This document shows positions 45,161 through 54,066 of a stretch of DNA of 64,000 nt, piece after piece; position 1 is the first letter of the stretch, and every line of letters begins with the position of its first letter. Made by a program: the position numbers and the translations under genes. The notes below the pieces were generated by a model. It did no database searches. It saw only the letters and a list, made by a program, of their open reading frames with translations, and was not told the origin of the DNA. The stretch is from Nocardioides perillae (GTDB lineage Bacteria > Actinomycetota > Actinomycetes > Propionibacteriales > Nocardioidaceae): assembly GCF_013409425.1 (NCBI RefSeq), contig NZ_JACCAC010000001.1, forward strand, positions 2,356,001 through 2,420,000. The letters are read 5' to 3'.

Positions 45161-47053
45161 TCAGCCGTCCTGCCGCGTCAGCCACAGCACGCCGTACGGC
45201 GCCACGACCACGCCGCGCTCGTCGCACCGCACCCGCTGCCCGGTGACGTGGTCGAGCGCCTCGCCGTCGAGGCCACAGGCGTGCACCGTCGACCACGGCA
45301 CGACCCGCTCCTCGGGGGTGACGCCGTAGAGCCCGAGCATCGGCCCGAGCGGGTGGCGCCGCAGCACCGTGAAGACGCCGGTCTCCTCCGGCAGCAGCAC
45401 CTCGGCGGGCGTCGAGGCGTGCAGGTGCGGGAGCGACCGACGCACCTCGAGCAGGTGGCGCAACCGCGGCAGCACCCCGTGCTCGTCGCGCACGGGCCAC
45501 GTCATGCGCGGGCGGTGCACCCACCGCTCGTCACCGGCGTGGGTGGGGTCGTCGGCCCAGTCGGGGTCGTTGAGCAACCCCACCTCGTCGCCCATCCAGA
45601 TCACCGGCAGGCCGCCGAAGCCGAGGGTCACCGCGTGGGCGAGCAGCACCCGGTCGACCCCGTGGGGGTCACCGGCCTCGACCCCGGCCAGGGAGGCCAG
45701 CGAGCCGGAGATCCGCTTGTCCCCCGTCGCCGGGTTGGCCTGGAAGACCAGCCCGCGGGCCCACGACCCGGGGAAGGAGCCGTCGTAGAAGTCCGAGAGG
45801 AAGCGACGGTGGGAGGAGCCCTCGACGCCCGCCGTCGCGGCGTCCTCGTCGGAGATCGCCCAACCGACGTCGTCGTGGCAGCGGGCGTAGGTCACCCACG
45901 CCGTCGACGACGGCGGAGTGCCGAGCCGCCCCAGTGCCGCGGAGGACAGCCAGGCGTCGCGCGAGGCGAGCATCGACCAGAGGTGCACCATGAGGGCGTT
46001 GTGGTAGGCGAGGTCGCTCACCTTGCCGTGGTGGCGCCCCTCACCGAGGTAGGCCAGCAGGTCGTCGGGGCCCACGATCGCCTCGGCCTTGAACACCACC
46101 GCCGGGCAGGCGATCCGGGCCAGCGTGCGCAGGGCCTGGGTGAGGCAGTGGACCTCGGGCTGGTTCTGGCAGTTCGTGCCCAGCCGCTTCCAGGTGAAGG
46201 CGATCGCGTCGAGCCGGAACACCTCCGCCCCCTGGTTCGCGAGGTGCAGCAGCACGTCGGCGTACTCCTCGAGCACGGCCGGGTTCGCCCACCGCACGTC
46301 CCACTGGAAGTGGTTGAACGTCGTCCAGACCCACCCGTCGAGCTCCACGTCGAAGGTGAACGACCCCGGCGCGGAGTCGGGGAAGACCTCCGGCAGCGTC
46401 TGCTCGTAGCGGTCCGGCTCGGTGCGGTCGGGGAAGACGTGGAAGTAGTCGCGGTAGCGCTGCTCCCCCGCGCGGGCGCGCTCGGCCCACGCGTGCTCGC
46501 GCGCGACGTGGTTGAGCACCACGTCGAGGCAGAGGCTGATCCCGCGGGCACGCAGGGCGCGGGCCAGCTCGCGCAGGTCCGCCATCGTGCCGAGGTCCTC
46601 GCGCACGCGGCGGTAGTCGCGCACCGCGTAGCCGCCGTCGCTGTCGCCCGGACGGGGGTCGAGCAGCGGCATCAGGTGCAGGTAGGTGACGCCGAGCGAC
46701 CCGAGGTGGTCCAGGTGGTCCGCGACCCCCCGCAGGGTGCCGCCGAAGCGCTCGGCGTACGCGGCGTACCCCAGCGCGTCCGGCCGCTGGAACCAGTCCG
46801 GCGCGAGCGAGCGCTCGAGGTCGAGGTGGTGCAGCTCGTCCTCGCGCTCGGCGAAGCGGCGCGCACACGTCTCGACGAGACGCACCGCGACGTCGGGAGC
46901 CTCGGGGTAGAGCGGTGTCAGCGCCTCGACGAGGTCGGGCCACCAGCGCTGCACGCGCGCCTCGAAGACCTCGCGCCGGTGGGCCGGCAGGTCGTCGGGC
47001 AGGGCTCCCGCGAGTGAGTCGGTCGACGGTGGCGGCGGCACGGAGGACGTCAC
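45161..47053 (-). CDS. Amylosucrase (GH13 alpha-glucan-forming sucrase)
   Basis: A 630-residue GH13 enzyme close in length to Neisseria amylosucrase (636). An N-terminal helical domain (about 1-90) precedes the catalytic barrel: LCLDVVLNHVAREH, VFRLDAIAF (nucleophile Asp), VFKAEAIVG (acid/base Glu) and CHDDVGW (transition-state Asp). It would polymerise the glucose of sucrose into alpha-glucan and release fructose, or hydrolyse sucrose. No signal peptide is present, so the enzyme is intracellular. Trehalose synthase or sucrose hydrolase are alternatives. Confidence 0.88.
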   Translation of the reverse strand: MTSSVPPPPSTDSLAGALPDDLPAHRREVFEARVQRWWPDLVEALTPLYPEAPDVAVRLVETCARRFAEREDELHHLDLERSLAPDWFQRPDALGYAAYAERFGGTLRGVADHLDHLGSLGVTYLHLMPLLDPRPGDSDGGYAVRDYRRVREDLGTMADLRELARALRARGISLCLDVVLNHVAREHAWAERARAGEQRYRDYFHVFPDRTEPDRYEQTLPEVFPDSAPGSFTFDVELDGWVWTTFNHFQWDVRWANPAVLEEYADVLLHLANQGAEVFRLDAIAFTWKRLGTNCQNQPEVHCLTQALRTLARIACPAVVFKAEAIVGPDDLLAYLGEGRHHGKVSDLAYHNALMVHLWSMLASRDAWLSSAALGRLGTPPSSTAWVTYARCHDDVGWAISDEDAATAGVEGSSHRRFLSDFYDGSFPGSWARGLVFQANPATGDKRISGSLASLAGVEAGDPHGVDRVLLAHAVTLGFGGLPVIWMGDEVGLLNDPDWADDPTHAGDERWVHRPRMTWPVRDEHGVLPRLRHLLEVRRSLPHLHASTPAEVLLPEETGVFTVLRRHPLGPMLGLYGVTPEERVVPWSTVHACGLDGEALDHVTGQRVRCDERGVVVAPYGVLWLTRQDG

Positions 47054-47116
47054 CCCGGCAGCCTAAGCCCCCGAATGCCGCTTGACATTCGATGCGCACC
47101 GATCGACCATCGACAG

Positions 47117-47344
47117 ATGCCCACGCCCGACCCCCGCCCTCCCGGCCCCCGGCTCGCAGCGCTCCCCGCGGCCGCCCTCGCCTTCCTGCCCGCCCTCGCC
47201 GCCGCGGTGCTGTCCGCGCTGGGCGGCGCCGCGGTCGTGCTCGGCGAGGCCGACGACTCCCCCGGTCTGCAGGGCCTGGGCGGGCTGCTCGTGCTCGCCG
47301 TCGCGGCGGTGCTCGCCCGGCACCCGGAGCGACCTCGCGCCTGA
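47117..47344 (+). CDS. Small hydrophobic protein
   Basis: A reading of 75 residues from ATG 47117 with two hydrophobic segments (LAALPAAALAFLPALAAAVL and LGGLLVLAVAAVLA) and a basic end. No clear ribosome site or known family. It lies in the gap between amylosucrase and an MFS gene, facing the latter. It may be genuine but is poorly supported. Confidence 0.45.
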   Translation: MPTPDPRPPGPRLAALPAAALAFLPALAAAVLSALGGAAVVLGEADDSPGLQGLGGLLVLAVAAVLARHPERPRA

Positions 47345-47367
47345 GGCACCACGCACCCCCGGTGGCC

Positions 47368-47373
47368 TAGCGT
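47368..47373 (+). promoter_or_regulatory. -10-like hexamer of MFS gene (leaderless)
   Basis: TAGCGT ends 6 nt before the GTG at 47380. Confidence 0.5.
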
Positions 47374-47379
47374 GCCCGG

Positions 47380-48630
47380 GTGACCGCACGCCGCCAGCTC
47401 GCGCTGATCGCCCTCGTCGAGGTGCTCGCGATGGCGACGTGGTTCTCCGCCTCCGCGGTCGTGCCCGCACTCCGCGCCGACTGGGGCGTGGGTGACGCGG
47501 GCGCCGCCGCGCTCACGGTCGCGGTGCAGCTCGGCTTCGTCGCCGGCGCGCTCGGCTCGGCGGCACTCAACCTGGCCGACCGCGTGCCGGCGCACCTCCT
47601 CGTCGCCGGCAGCGCGGCCCTCGCGGCCGGGAGCACCGCCGTGATCGCGCTCGCGGTCGAGTCGCTCGGGCCGGCCGTCGCGCTCCGCGCGGTCACGGGT
47701 GTCGCGCTGGCCGGGGTCTACCCGCCCGGCCTCAAGCTCATGGCGTCGTGGTTCGACCGCGGCCGCGGCGCCGCGCTCGGCGTGCTGGTCGCCGCGCTCA
47801 CGCTCGGCAGTGCGGCGCCGCAGCTGCTCAACGCGGTCGCCGTGCTGCCGTGGCGCGGTGTCCTGCTGGTCGCGTCCTCGCTGGCCGCGCTCGCCGCGGT
47901 CGTCGCCTGGGCGGGCGTGCGTCCGGGTCCGCTGGCGCGACCCGCGCCACCGCTCGCCCCCCGTGTGGTCGTGTCGCTGCTGCGCCAGCGAGGCCCCCGC
48001 CTCGCGACGCTGGGCTACCTCGGCCACATGTGGGAGCTGTACGCCGTGTGGACCTGGCTGCCCGCCTACCTCACCGCCAGCCTCCTCGACCGCGGCCTCG
48101 ACGCCACCCGCACCACGGTCGGCCTGGTCTCCTTCGCCGCGATCGGCGTGGCCGGGGTGGCCGGCTGCGTCGTCGGCGGCCTCGCCGGCGACCGGCTCGG
48201 CCGGGCCCGCGTCGCGGGCTGGGCGATGCGCGCCAGCGCTGCCTGCTGCGTGCTCGCCGCCGCCGTCCACGGCGCCCACCCGGCGCTCGTGGCGGCCGTC
48301 CTCGCCGTGTGGGGCTTCGCCGTCATCGCCGACTCGGGGCTCTTCTCGACGGTGCTCACCGAGGTCGTCGACCCGCGCTACACCGGCACGGCCCTCACCA
48401 CCCAGACCGCGCTCGGGTTCCTGCTCACCGTGGTCACCATCAACGCCGTGCCGGTCGTCGTCTCCGCCACCTCGTGGCCCGTCGCGACCCTGCTCCTCGC
48501 GGCGGGACCCGTGGTCGGCGCGGTCGCGATGGCACGGCTGGACCGGTCCACCCGCCTCGCCGGCTCGGGCCCGACCGCCCGGCTCACGGCAGCAGGAGAC
48601 GCGCCCCCCAGACCAGGCACACCAGCGTGA
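47380..48630 (+). CDS. MFS transporter
   Basis: A 416-residue major facilitator with about 12 hydrophobic segments. The N-terminus LALIALVEVLAMATWFSASA and GLAGDRLGRARVAGWAMRAS (loop motif) fit the CynX/nitrate-type branch, but no substrate can be named. The GTG at 47380 has the leaderless promoter signal. Its last 47 bp overlap the 3' end of the convergent M50 peptidase gene, so the C-terminal Pro/Gly tail may be non-essential. Confidence 0.88.
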   Translation: MTARRQLALIALVEVLAMATWFSASAVVPALRADWGVGDAGAAALTVAVQLGFVAGALGSAALNLADRVPAHLLVAGSAALAAGSTAVIALAVESLGPAVALRAVTGVALAGVYPPGLKLMASWFDRGRGAALGVLVAALTLGSAAPQLLNAVAVLPWRGVLLVASSLAALAAVVAWAGVRPGPLARPAPPLAPRVVVSLLRQRGPRLATLGYLGHMWELYAVWTWLPAYLTASLLDRGLDATRTTVGLVSFAAIGVAGVAGCVVGGLAGDRLGRARVAGWAMRASAACCVLAAAVHGAHPALVAAVLAVWGFAVIADSGLFSTVLTEVVDPRYTGTALTTQTALGFLLTVVTINAVPVVVSATSWPVATLLLAAGPVVGAVAMARLDRSTRLAGSGPTARLTAAGDAPPRPGTPA

Positions 48631-49306
48631 CGAGCAGGAGCAGTCCGACCCACGCCAGCGCCGGCAGCGGGGTCAGCCGCGCCAGCACGTCCGCGTCGCT
48701 GGTCCCGCCGCGCCGGCCGCGCGCGCGGCGACGCCGCCCGCGCTGCATCTCGAGCACCGCGACGGGAGAGCCCAGCAGCAGGAACCAGGTCAGCGCCCAC
48801 GCCGACCACGACTGCACCACCTCGCGGCCCCACCACGTCACCCCCACCACCGCGGCGGCGGCGAGCACCACGACCAGCAGGCCGTAGAGGTTGCGCACCA
48901 CCACGGCCACGACGGCCAGCAGGCCGACCATGAGCCACAGCACCGCGAGCGCGCGGCCCGCCGCGAGCAGGTGCGCGGCACCGAGGCCCACCAGCGCGGG
49001 CGCGGGGTAGCCCGCCGCGGCGGTCGCCACCATCCCCGCGCCGCGGGGACGGCCGCGCGTGACGGTGAGCCCCGAGGTGTCGGCGTGCAACCGGATCCCG
49101 GCCAGGCGCCGGCCCACCAGCACGGCGACGGCGGCGTGCCCGGCCTCGTGCACGATGGTCAGGGCGTGACGGCACCGCCGCCACACCGGCGGCCACGCCA
49201 CCAGCACGGCCGCGAGCAGCGCGGTCGCCAGGACCGCGCGCGGGCCCGGCGCCGGCTGCGTGCCGACCAGGTCCCCCGCCACCCGGGAGAGCACGTCGCG
49301 CAGCAC
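48584..49306 (-). CDS. M50-family membrane metallopeptidase-like protein
   Basis: A 240-residue membrane protein. The HEAGH zinc motif is in TIVHEAGHAAVAVLVGRRLAG near residue 55, followed by several membrane helices, as in M50B-type (YpjP/SpoIVFB-related) peptidases. The second-site Asp motif is not clear, so it may be a non-canonical member. The GTG at 49306 is preferred over a longer reading to 49351. It overlaps the MFS gene 3' end by 47 bp. Confidence 0.82.
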   Translation of the reverse strand: MLRDVLSRVAGDLVGTQPAPGPRAVLATALLAAVLVAWPPVWRRCRHALTIVHEAGHAAVAVLVGRRLAGIRLHADTSGLTVTRGRPRGAGMVATAAAGYPAPALVGLGAAHLLAAGRALAVLWLMVGLLAVVAVVVRNLYGLLVVVLAAAAVVGVTWWGREVVQSWSAWALTWFLLLGSPVAVLEMQRGRRRRARGRRGGTSDADVLARLTPLPALAWVGLLLLVTLVCLVWGARLLLP

Positions 49307-49400
49307 GCCGCCATGGTGCCAGCGCGACCCGGCGCCTCGCGCACGCCGCACCGGCCCCCGCCGGGCGGGCGGCGCCCGGGTGGCGGTCGGCGCCCGGGTG

Positions 49401-49616
49401 TCAGCCTAGGACGCGGTCCGCGTGCACCGGGCCCTCGCCGCTGATGGCCTCGACAAGCTGCTGCACCTGCGACTCCTCGAGCTCGACGCCCGCCTCGGAC
49501 AGGCCCTCGCGCAGGCGCTTCTCGATGGTGTCGTCCTCGGCGGAGTACTCCCACGACTCCACGTGCTCGACCACGCGCTGGACGGCCTGCATCTTCTCGT
49601 CGCTCATCTCGCTCAT
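49401..49616 (-). CDS. Small acidic conserved-type protein
   Basis: A 71-residue acidic soluble protein, predominantly helical by composition, with no cysteine and no known domain. VQRVVEHVESWEYSAEDDTI followed by EKRLREGLSEAGVEL is its core. The ATG has a TACGGT box 7 nt upstream (leaderless). It is divergent from the next gene. Confidence 0.7.
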   Translation of the reverse strand: MSEMSDEKMQAVQRVVEHVESWEYSAEDDTIEKRLREGLSEAGVELEESQVQQLVEAISGEGPVHADRVLG

Positions 49617-49623
49617 GGCCTCG

Positions 49624-49629
49624 ACCGTA
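49624..49629 (-). promoter_or_regulatory. -10-like hexamer of the small acidic protein gene
   Basis: TACGGT on the minus strand ends 7 nt before the ATG at 49616. Confidence 0.45.
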
Positions 49630-49688
49630 GGAGCCCCGGCGTGGTCCGCCCTCACCCCGACGGGCAGCGGTGGCCGCGACCGGCTGGC

Positions 49689-49694
49689 TACCGT
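49689..49694 (+). promoter_or_regulatory. -10-like hexamer of the gene at 49701
   Basis: TACCGT ends 6 nt before the ATG at 49701. Confidence 0.45.
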
Positions 49695-49700
49695 CGCGGC

Positions 49701-50129
49701 ATGCCCGGCTCCCGCTTCGGCTTCCAGTTCGCCCCGTCCTACCGCCTGCCCGCCGCCGTGCTCGGGGTGCTGCCCGCCACCGCCTGGGTCGAGGTCGGCC
49801 CCGACGAGCTGCGGTGTCGCTTCGGGCCCTGGCGCCTGAGCACGCCGCTGACGAACGTCGAGGCGCTGCACCGCACCGGCGGCTTCTCGTGGTTCAAGAC
49901 CGCGGGCCCGCCGCACCTGTCGTTCAGCGACCGCGGCGTCAGCTTCGCCACCAACGGCGACGACGCGGTGTGCGCCACCTTCCGCGAGCCCGTCCGCGTC
50001 CTCGACCCCACCGGCCGACTGCGCCACCCGGGCGCCACCTTCACCGTCGCCGACCCCGACGCCCTCGTCGCGGCCCTCGTCGCGCGCGGCGTACCGGCCC
50101 CGGGTCGACCACCGCACCACCCCGCCTGA
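49701..50129 (+). CDS. Conserved-type hypothetical protein
   Basis: A 142-residue soluble protein beginning MPGSRFGFQFAPSYRLPAAV. It is rich in beta-strand-forming residues (TAWVEVGPDELRCRFGPWRL, ALHRTGGFSWFKTAGPPHLS), and the FGPWRL and VRVLDPTGRLRHPG segments suggest a PH-like or lipid-handling fold, but I cannot name a family. The ATG at 49701 is supported by the leaderless promoter signal. Confidence 0.75.
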   Translation: MPGSRFGFQFAPSYRLPAAVLGVLPATAWVEVGPDELRCRFGPWRLSTPLTNVEALHRTGGFSWFKTAGPPHLSFSDRGVSFATNGDDAVCATFREPVRVLDPTGRLRHPGATFTVADPDALVAALVARGVPAPGRPPHHPA

Positions 50130-50201
50130 TCCGGCGGGACCCCTACCACCCCTCCACCGCCCGTCCCCTCCCCTGCACCACCCGACCCCCAGGAGCGACC
50201 C

Positions 50202-50693
50202 GTGACCGAGGACCGTCCCGACCAGGCCCACCTGCGCCCCGAGGGCGTCTCCGACGCCACCGTCGAGGCGCTCGGCAAGCTCTCGGAAGCGCTCGAGTGC
50301 GCCGAGGTCGCCCGCGGGCACCTCTACACCTTCCACCGCCTCTCCGGAACCACCGACCTGACGCTCGGCGAGGCCGTCGACATGCTGCGCCACGCCGGCC
50401 ACGAGGAGCTCGCCGACCGCGTGGAGCGGGAGGTCGTCGGGCGCAACGTCATCGAGGGCCGCTGGACCTTCCAGATCGTGGAGGACTACGACTCCGGCTA
50501 CTACGCCGCCTTCAAGGAGGTCGAGCAGGCCGCCCGCGAGGCGCTCGTCGAGGGCAAGCGCCACCTCTACGAGGCGGAGATGAAGGAGGACCGCCGCACC
50601 CGCGGGGACGCCGCCCACCGCGCCCGGCCCGAGACCGACCCCGGCGACGGCTCGGCCGGCGACCAGGCCCAGCCGCAGGTGGAGCGCGAGTGA
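50202..50693 (+). CDS. Hypothetical helical protein
   Basis: A 163-residue soluble, largely helical protein with a low-complexity charged tail. LSEALECAEVARGHLYTFHR and DYDSGYYAAFKEVEQAAREA are its most distinctive blocks; I know no function. The GTG at 50202 follows an AGGAG site. Its stop overlaps the aldo/keto reductase start by 4 bp, so they are cotranscribed. Confidence 0.78.
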   Translation: MTEDRPDQAHLRPEGVSDATVEALGKLSEALECAEVARGHLYTFHRLSGTTDLTLGEAVDMLRHAGHEELADRVEREVVGRNVIEGRWTFQIVEDYDSGYYAAFKEVEQAAREALVEGKRHLYEAEMKEDRRTRGDAAHRARPETDPGDGSAGDQAQPQVERE

Positions 50694-51568
50694 CGACGGC
50701 ACCGGAACCCGCTCCGAGCGGGGAGCCCGGCGACCCGCGGGCGGCGCTCACGCTGCTCGACGGCTCGCCGCTGCCGCGCGTCGGCTTCGGCACCTACCCG
50801 CTGCGCGGCGAGGAGGGCACGACCGCGATGGTCTCCGCGCTGGAGGCGGGCTACCGACTCCTCGACACCGCGGTCAACTACGACAACGAGCGCGAGGTCG
50901 GCGAGGCGCTGCGCCGCAGCGGGGTGCCCCGCGAGGAGGTCTTCCTCACCACCAAGGTGCCCGGCCGCCACCACGCGTACGACGATGCCGTGGCCTCCGT
51001 GCGCGGCTCGCTCGAGCGCCTCGGGGTCGAGCAGCTCGACCTGGTGCTCATCCACTGGCCCAACCCCTCGCGCGGGCTCTACACCCAGGCGTGGCGCGCC
51101 CTCGTCGCCTGCCGCGAGCAGGGCCTCGTGCGCCACGTCGGCGTCTCGAACTTCACCGAGGAGCACCTCGCCCTGGTCATCGAGGACTCCGGCGTGGTGC
51201 CGGCGGTCAACCAGGTCGAGCTCCACCCCCGCTTCCCGCAGCCCGAGCTGCGCGCCGTGCACGAGCGCCTCGGCGTCCTCACCGAGGCGTGGAGCCCCCT
51301 GGGCAAGCGGCGGGCGCCGCTGGACGAGCCGGCCGTGACCGGACCGGCCGAGCGCCTCGGCACCACCCCCGGGCAGGTCATCCTCGGCTGGCACCTGCAC
51401 CTCGGGGTGCTGCCGATCCCGAAGTCGGCCGACCCCGAGCGGCAACGGCAGAACCTCCACCTCGACGACGTCGCACTGACGCCCGAGGAGGTCGACGCCA
51501 TCAGCGCCCTCGCCGAGCCCGACGGCCGGCTCTTCGGCGGTGACCCGGACACCCACGAGGAGATGTGA
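50690..51568 (+). CDS. Aldo/keto reductase
   Basis: A 292-residue NADPH-dependent aldo/keto reductase TIM barrel. The catalytic tetrad is visible as Asp and Tyr in RLLDTAVNYDNE, Lys in LTTKVPG and His in VLIHWPNP; the cofactor-binding IPKSADPERQRQN segment is at the end. It resembles DkgA-type reductases, but the substrate is open. The GTG overlaps the upstream stop and its own stop overlaps the next gene by 4 bp. Confidence 0.92.
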   Translation: MTTAPEPAPSGEPGDPRAALTLLDGSPLPRVGFGTYPLRGEEGTTAMVSALEAGYRLLDTAVNYDNEREVGEALRRSGVPREEVFLTTKVPGRHHAYDDAVASVRGSLERLGVEQLDLVLIHWPNPSRGLYTQAWRALVACREQGLVRHVGVSNFTEEHLALVIEDSGVVPAVNQVELHPRFPQPELRAVHERLGVLTEAWSPLGKRRAPLDEPAVTGPAERLGTTPGQVILGWHLHLGVLPIPKSADPERQRQNLHLDDVALTPEEVDAISALAEPDGRLFGGDPDTHEEM

Positions 51569-52638
51569 GCGCCGAGCCGGCCACGCCCTACCTCCGGCTC
51601 GACCGGGAGCGCCTGGGCGCCAACCTCGAGCGGGCGGCCCAGCGGGCCCGCGCGGCGGGGGTGGTGCTGCGCCCCCACGCGAAGACCCACAAGTCGGCCC
51701 GCATCGCCGACCTGCAGCGGGCAGCGGGCGCGGTCGGGCTGACCGTGGCCACCGTCGCCGAGGCCGAGGTCTTCGCCGACCACGGCCACGACGACCTCTT
51801 CGTCGCCTACCCCCTGTGGCTCGACGCCGCCCGCGGCGCACGGGTCGCGGCGCTCGCCGAGCGCGTCGGGCTCACCTTCGGCGTGGACTCCGCCGAGGGG
51901 GCGGCGCAGGCCGCGCGGGTCCTCGGCTCCGCCCGGTCCCGCGTCCGCGTGCGCGTCGAGGTCGACGCCGGCCACCACCGCACGGGTGCCGCGCCCGCCG
52001 ACGCCGGCGCGGTCGCCCGCGCCGCCGACGCCGCCGGCCTGGTGGTCGAGGGGCTCTTCACCTTCCCGGGGCACGCGTACGCCGCGGGTGCCGGCGGCGC
52101 CGCGCGCGACGACGAGGCGCGTGCCCTGGCCGTGGCGGCCGCGGCCACGCGGGCGGTCGGGCTCGAGCCGGCCGTGCTGTCGGGCGGGTCCACGCCCACC
52201 CTCGGCAGCGAGCTCGACCGGCCCGGCGAGCTCACCGAGCTGCGGCCGGGGGTCTACGCGCTGGGCGACGCCCAGCAGTGGGAGCTGGGCCACCAGCCGC
52301 CGCACGACGTGGCGCTGTGGTGCGTCGCGACGGTGGTCAGCCACGCGGGCGGGCGGGCCGTGCTCGACGCCGGCAGCAAGGTGCTGGGGGCCGACCGCGC
52401 GGCGTACAGCTCGGGGTGGGGTCGGCTGCTCGACCACCACGAGGCACGGGTCGTCGCGCTCTCGGAGCACCACGCGACGGTCGACCTCGCCGGCCACGGC
52501 CTGCCGCCGCTCGGCTCGCGCGTGCGCGTCGTGCCCAACCACGCCTGCGTGGCGGTCAACCTCGCCGACGTGCTCCACGTCGACGACGAGGGGCGCGAGG
52601 AGCCGTGGGCGGTCGACGCCCGCGGCGCCAACGCGTGA
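51565..52638 (+). CDS. PLP-dependent alanine racemase-fold enzyme (D-serine dehydratase/D-threonine aldolase type)
   Basis: A 357-residue fold-type III PLP enzyme. LRPHAKTHKSARIADLQ holds the PLP lysine (HAKTH), and the C-terminal PNHACVAVNLAD has the His-x-Cys zinc ligands of eukaryotic-type D-serine dehydratase and D-threonine aldolase. EVDAGHHRTG is another family block. The specific D-amino acid cannot be told. It is coupled to the aldo/keto reductase, which may act on the product. Confidence 0.88.
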   Translation: MSAEPATPYLRLDRERLGANLERAAQRARAAGVVLRPHAKTHKSARIADLQRAAGAVGLTVATVAEAEVFADHGHDDLFVAYPLWLDAARGARVAALAERVGLTFGVDSAEGAAQAARVLGSARSRVRVRVEVDAGHHRTGAAPADAGAVARAADAAGLVVEGLFTFPGHAYAAGAGGAARDDEARALAVAAAATRAVGLEPAVLSGGSTPTLGSELDRPGELTELRPGVYALGDAQQWELGHQPPHDVALWCVATVVSHAGGRAVLDAGSKVLGADRAAYSSGWGRLLDHHEARVVALSEHHATVDLAGHGLPPLGSRVRVVPNHACVAVNLADVLHVDDEGREEPWAVDARGANA

Positions 52639-52648
52639 GCCCCTCACC

Positions 52649-52654
52649 TACGAT
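52649..52654 (+). promoter_or_regulatory. -10-like hexamer of cyclophilin lipoprotein gene
   Basis: TACGAT ends 7 nt before the ATG at 52662. Confidence 0.4.
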
Positions 52655-52661
52655 CGGCGCC

Positions 52662-53381
52662 ATGCGACTGCGCCCCACCCGCCCCACCCGCCCGGTCTCC
52701 CCCGCCTCGCGCGCCCTCCTCGCGCCCGCCGCGGTGGCGCTCGCGACCGCCCTGCTCGCCGGGTGCGGCAGCGACGACGGGTCGGCGGAGAGCAGCGCGG
52801 GCGGCGGCGTCACCTGCGACTACACCTCGGAGGGCGCCGGCGAGGTGGCCCGCGAGGTCGAGGAGCCGCCGACCGAGCCGCAGGAGTCCGGCGACGTGCC
52901 GGTGGTGATCGAGCTCGGCCAGGGCGAGGTGTCGGCGACGCTGGACGCGGCCAACGCCCCGTGCGCGGTGAACTCCTTCCTAGCGCTCGCCGAGCAGGAC
53001 TACTTCGACGACACCCCCTGCCACCGGCTGACCACCTTCGAGAGCGAGCAGGGCAACCTGCTGGTGCTGCAGTGCGGCGACCCGACCGGCTCCGGCTTCG
53101 CCGGGCCCGGCTACACCTTCGCCGACGAGCTCACCGGCGACGAGACCTACCCCGCCGGCACGATCGCCATGGCCAACGCCGGCCCCGACACCAACGGCTC
53201 GCAGTTCTTCCTCGTCTACGGCGACACCCAGCTCGACCCCGCCTACACCGTGCTCGGCACCTTCGACGAGGCCGGCGTCGAGCTGGTCTCGCAGATCGCG
53301 GCCGAAGGCGTCGAGGGCGGCGGCCAGGACGGTGCCCCGGCGGCGGGCGCCACGATCGCCGACGTCCGCGTCGCCGAGTGA
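52662..53381 (+). CDS. Lipoprotein cyclophilin-type peptidyl-prolyl isomerase
   Basis: A 239-residue extracytoplasmic cyclophilin. The signal peptide ends in the lipobox LLAGC, then a short linker and a cyclophilin domain: NSFLALAEQDYFDDTPCHRL, ANAGPDTNGSQFFLVYGDTQ and YTVLGTFDEAG. The catalytic Arg is replaced in part (HRL retained), so activity is likely but not certain. It is the second secreted prolyl isomerase in the window, with the FKBP at 6494. Confidence 0.9.
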   Translation: MRLRPTRPTRPVSPASRALLAPAAVALATALLAGCGSDDGSAESSAGGGVTCDYTSEGAGEVAREVEEPPTEPQESGDVPVVIELGQGEVSATLDAANAPCAVNSFLALAEQDYFDDTPCHRLTTFESEQGNLLVLQCGDPTGSGFAGPGYTFADELTGDETYPAGTIAMANAGPDTNGSQFFLVYGDTQLDPAYTVLGTFDEAGVELVSQIAAEGVEGGGQDGAPAAGATIADVRVAE

Positions 53382-53397
53382 CCCGGGCGACCCGACC

Positions 53398-53982
53398 GTG
53401 CCGCTGATCCGCCCCGACGAGCAGGACCCCTACCACCTGCTCACCTCGATCGTCGTCCCGCGTCCCATCGCCTGGGTCTCGACGGTCTCGGCCGACGGCG
53501 TCGGCAACCTCGCGCCGCACTCGTTCTTCTCGGTCGCCTGCGCGCACCCGCCGATCGTCAGCTTCACCAGCGTCGGCGCGAAGGACACCCTCGCCAACGT
53601 GCTCGCCACCGGCGAGTTCACGGTCTCGGTGGCCACCGAGGCGCTGCACGAGCAGGTCAACGCCAGCTCCGCGCCGTACGCCCGCGACGTCGACGAGGCT
53701 GTCGCGCTCGGCCTCGAGACCACACCCAGCGGCCTGGTCGCCCCGCCCCGGGTCGCCGCGTCGCCCGCGGCGCTCGAGTGCCGTCTGCACTCGACCACCG
53801 AGCTCGGCGACTCGACGCTGGTGCTCGGCGAGGTCGTGGCCTTCTGGGTCGACGACGACGCGCTCGTCGACGGGTTGCCCGACATCGACCGGCTGCGGCC
53901 CGTCTCGCGGCTGGGGCGCAACCAGTGGGGGCGCCCGCCCGAGGTCTTCGCGCTCGACCGCCCGGCCCGCCCGCCCGCCTGA
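53398..53982 (+). CDS. Flavin reductase family protein
   Basis: A 194-residue DIM6/NTAB-type flavin-binding protein. VVPRPIAWVSTVSADGVGNL and APHSFFSVACAHPPIVSFTS are the FMN-binding strands of the split-barrel fold. It may reduce flavin for a monooxygenase not seen here. The GTG at 53398 lies 16 bp after the cyclophilin gene, so cotranscription is probable. Confidence 0.88.
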   Translation: MPLIRPDEQDPYHLLTSIVVPRPIAWVSTVSADGVGNLAPHSFFSVACAHPPIVSFTSVGAKDTLANVLATGEFTVSVATEALHEQVNASSAPYARDVDEAVALGLETTPSGLVAPPRVAASPAALECRLHSTTELGDSTLVLGEVVAFWVDDDALVDGLPDIDRLRPVSRLGRNQWGRPPEVFALDRPARPPA

Positions 53983-54066
53983 GCGCGGGCGGCCGGGCGA
54001 GGTTGACCACCCCCGGGGCCCGGCTGGCACGGTGAGGAGGTCCCTGACCTCCACCGGAAGGCATCC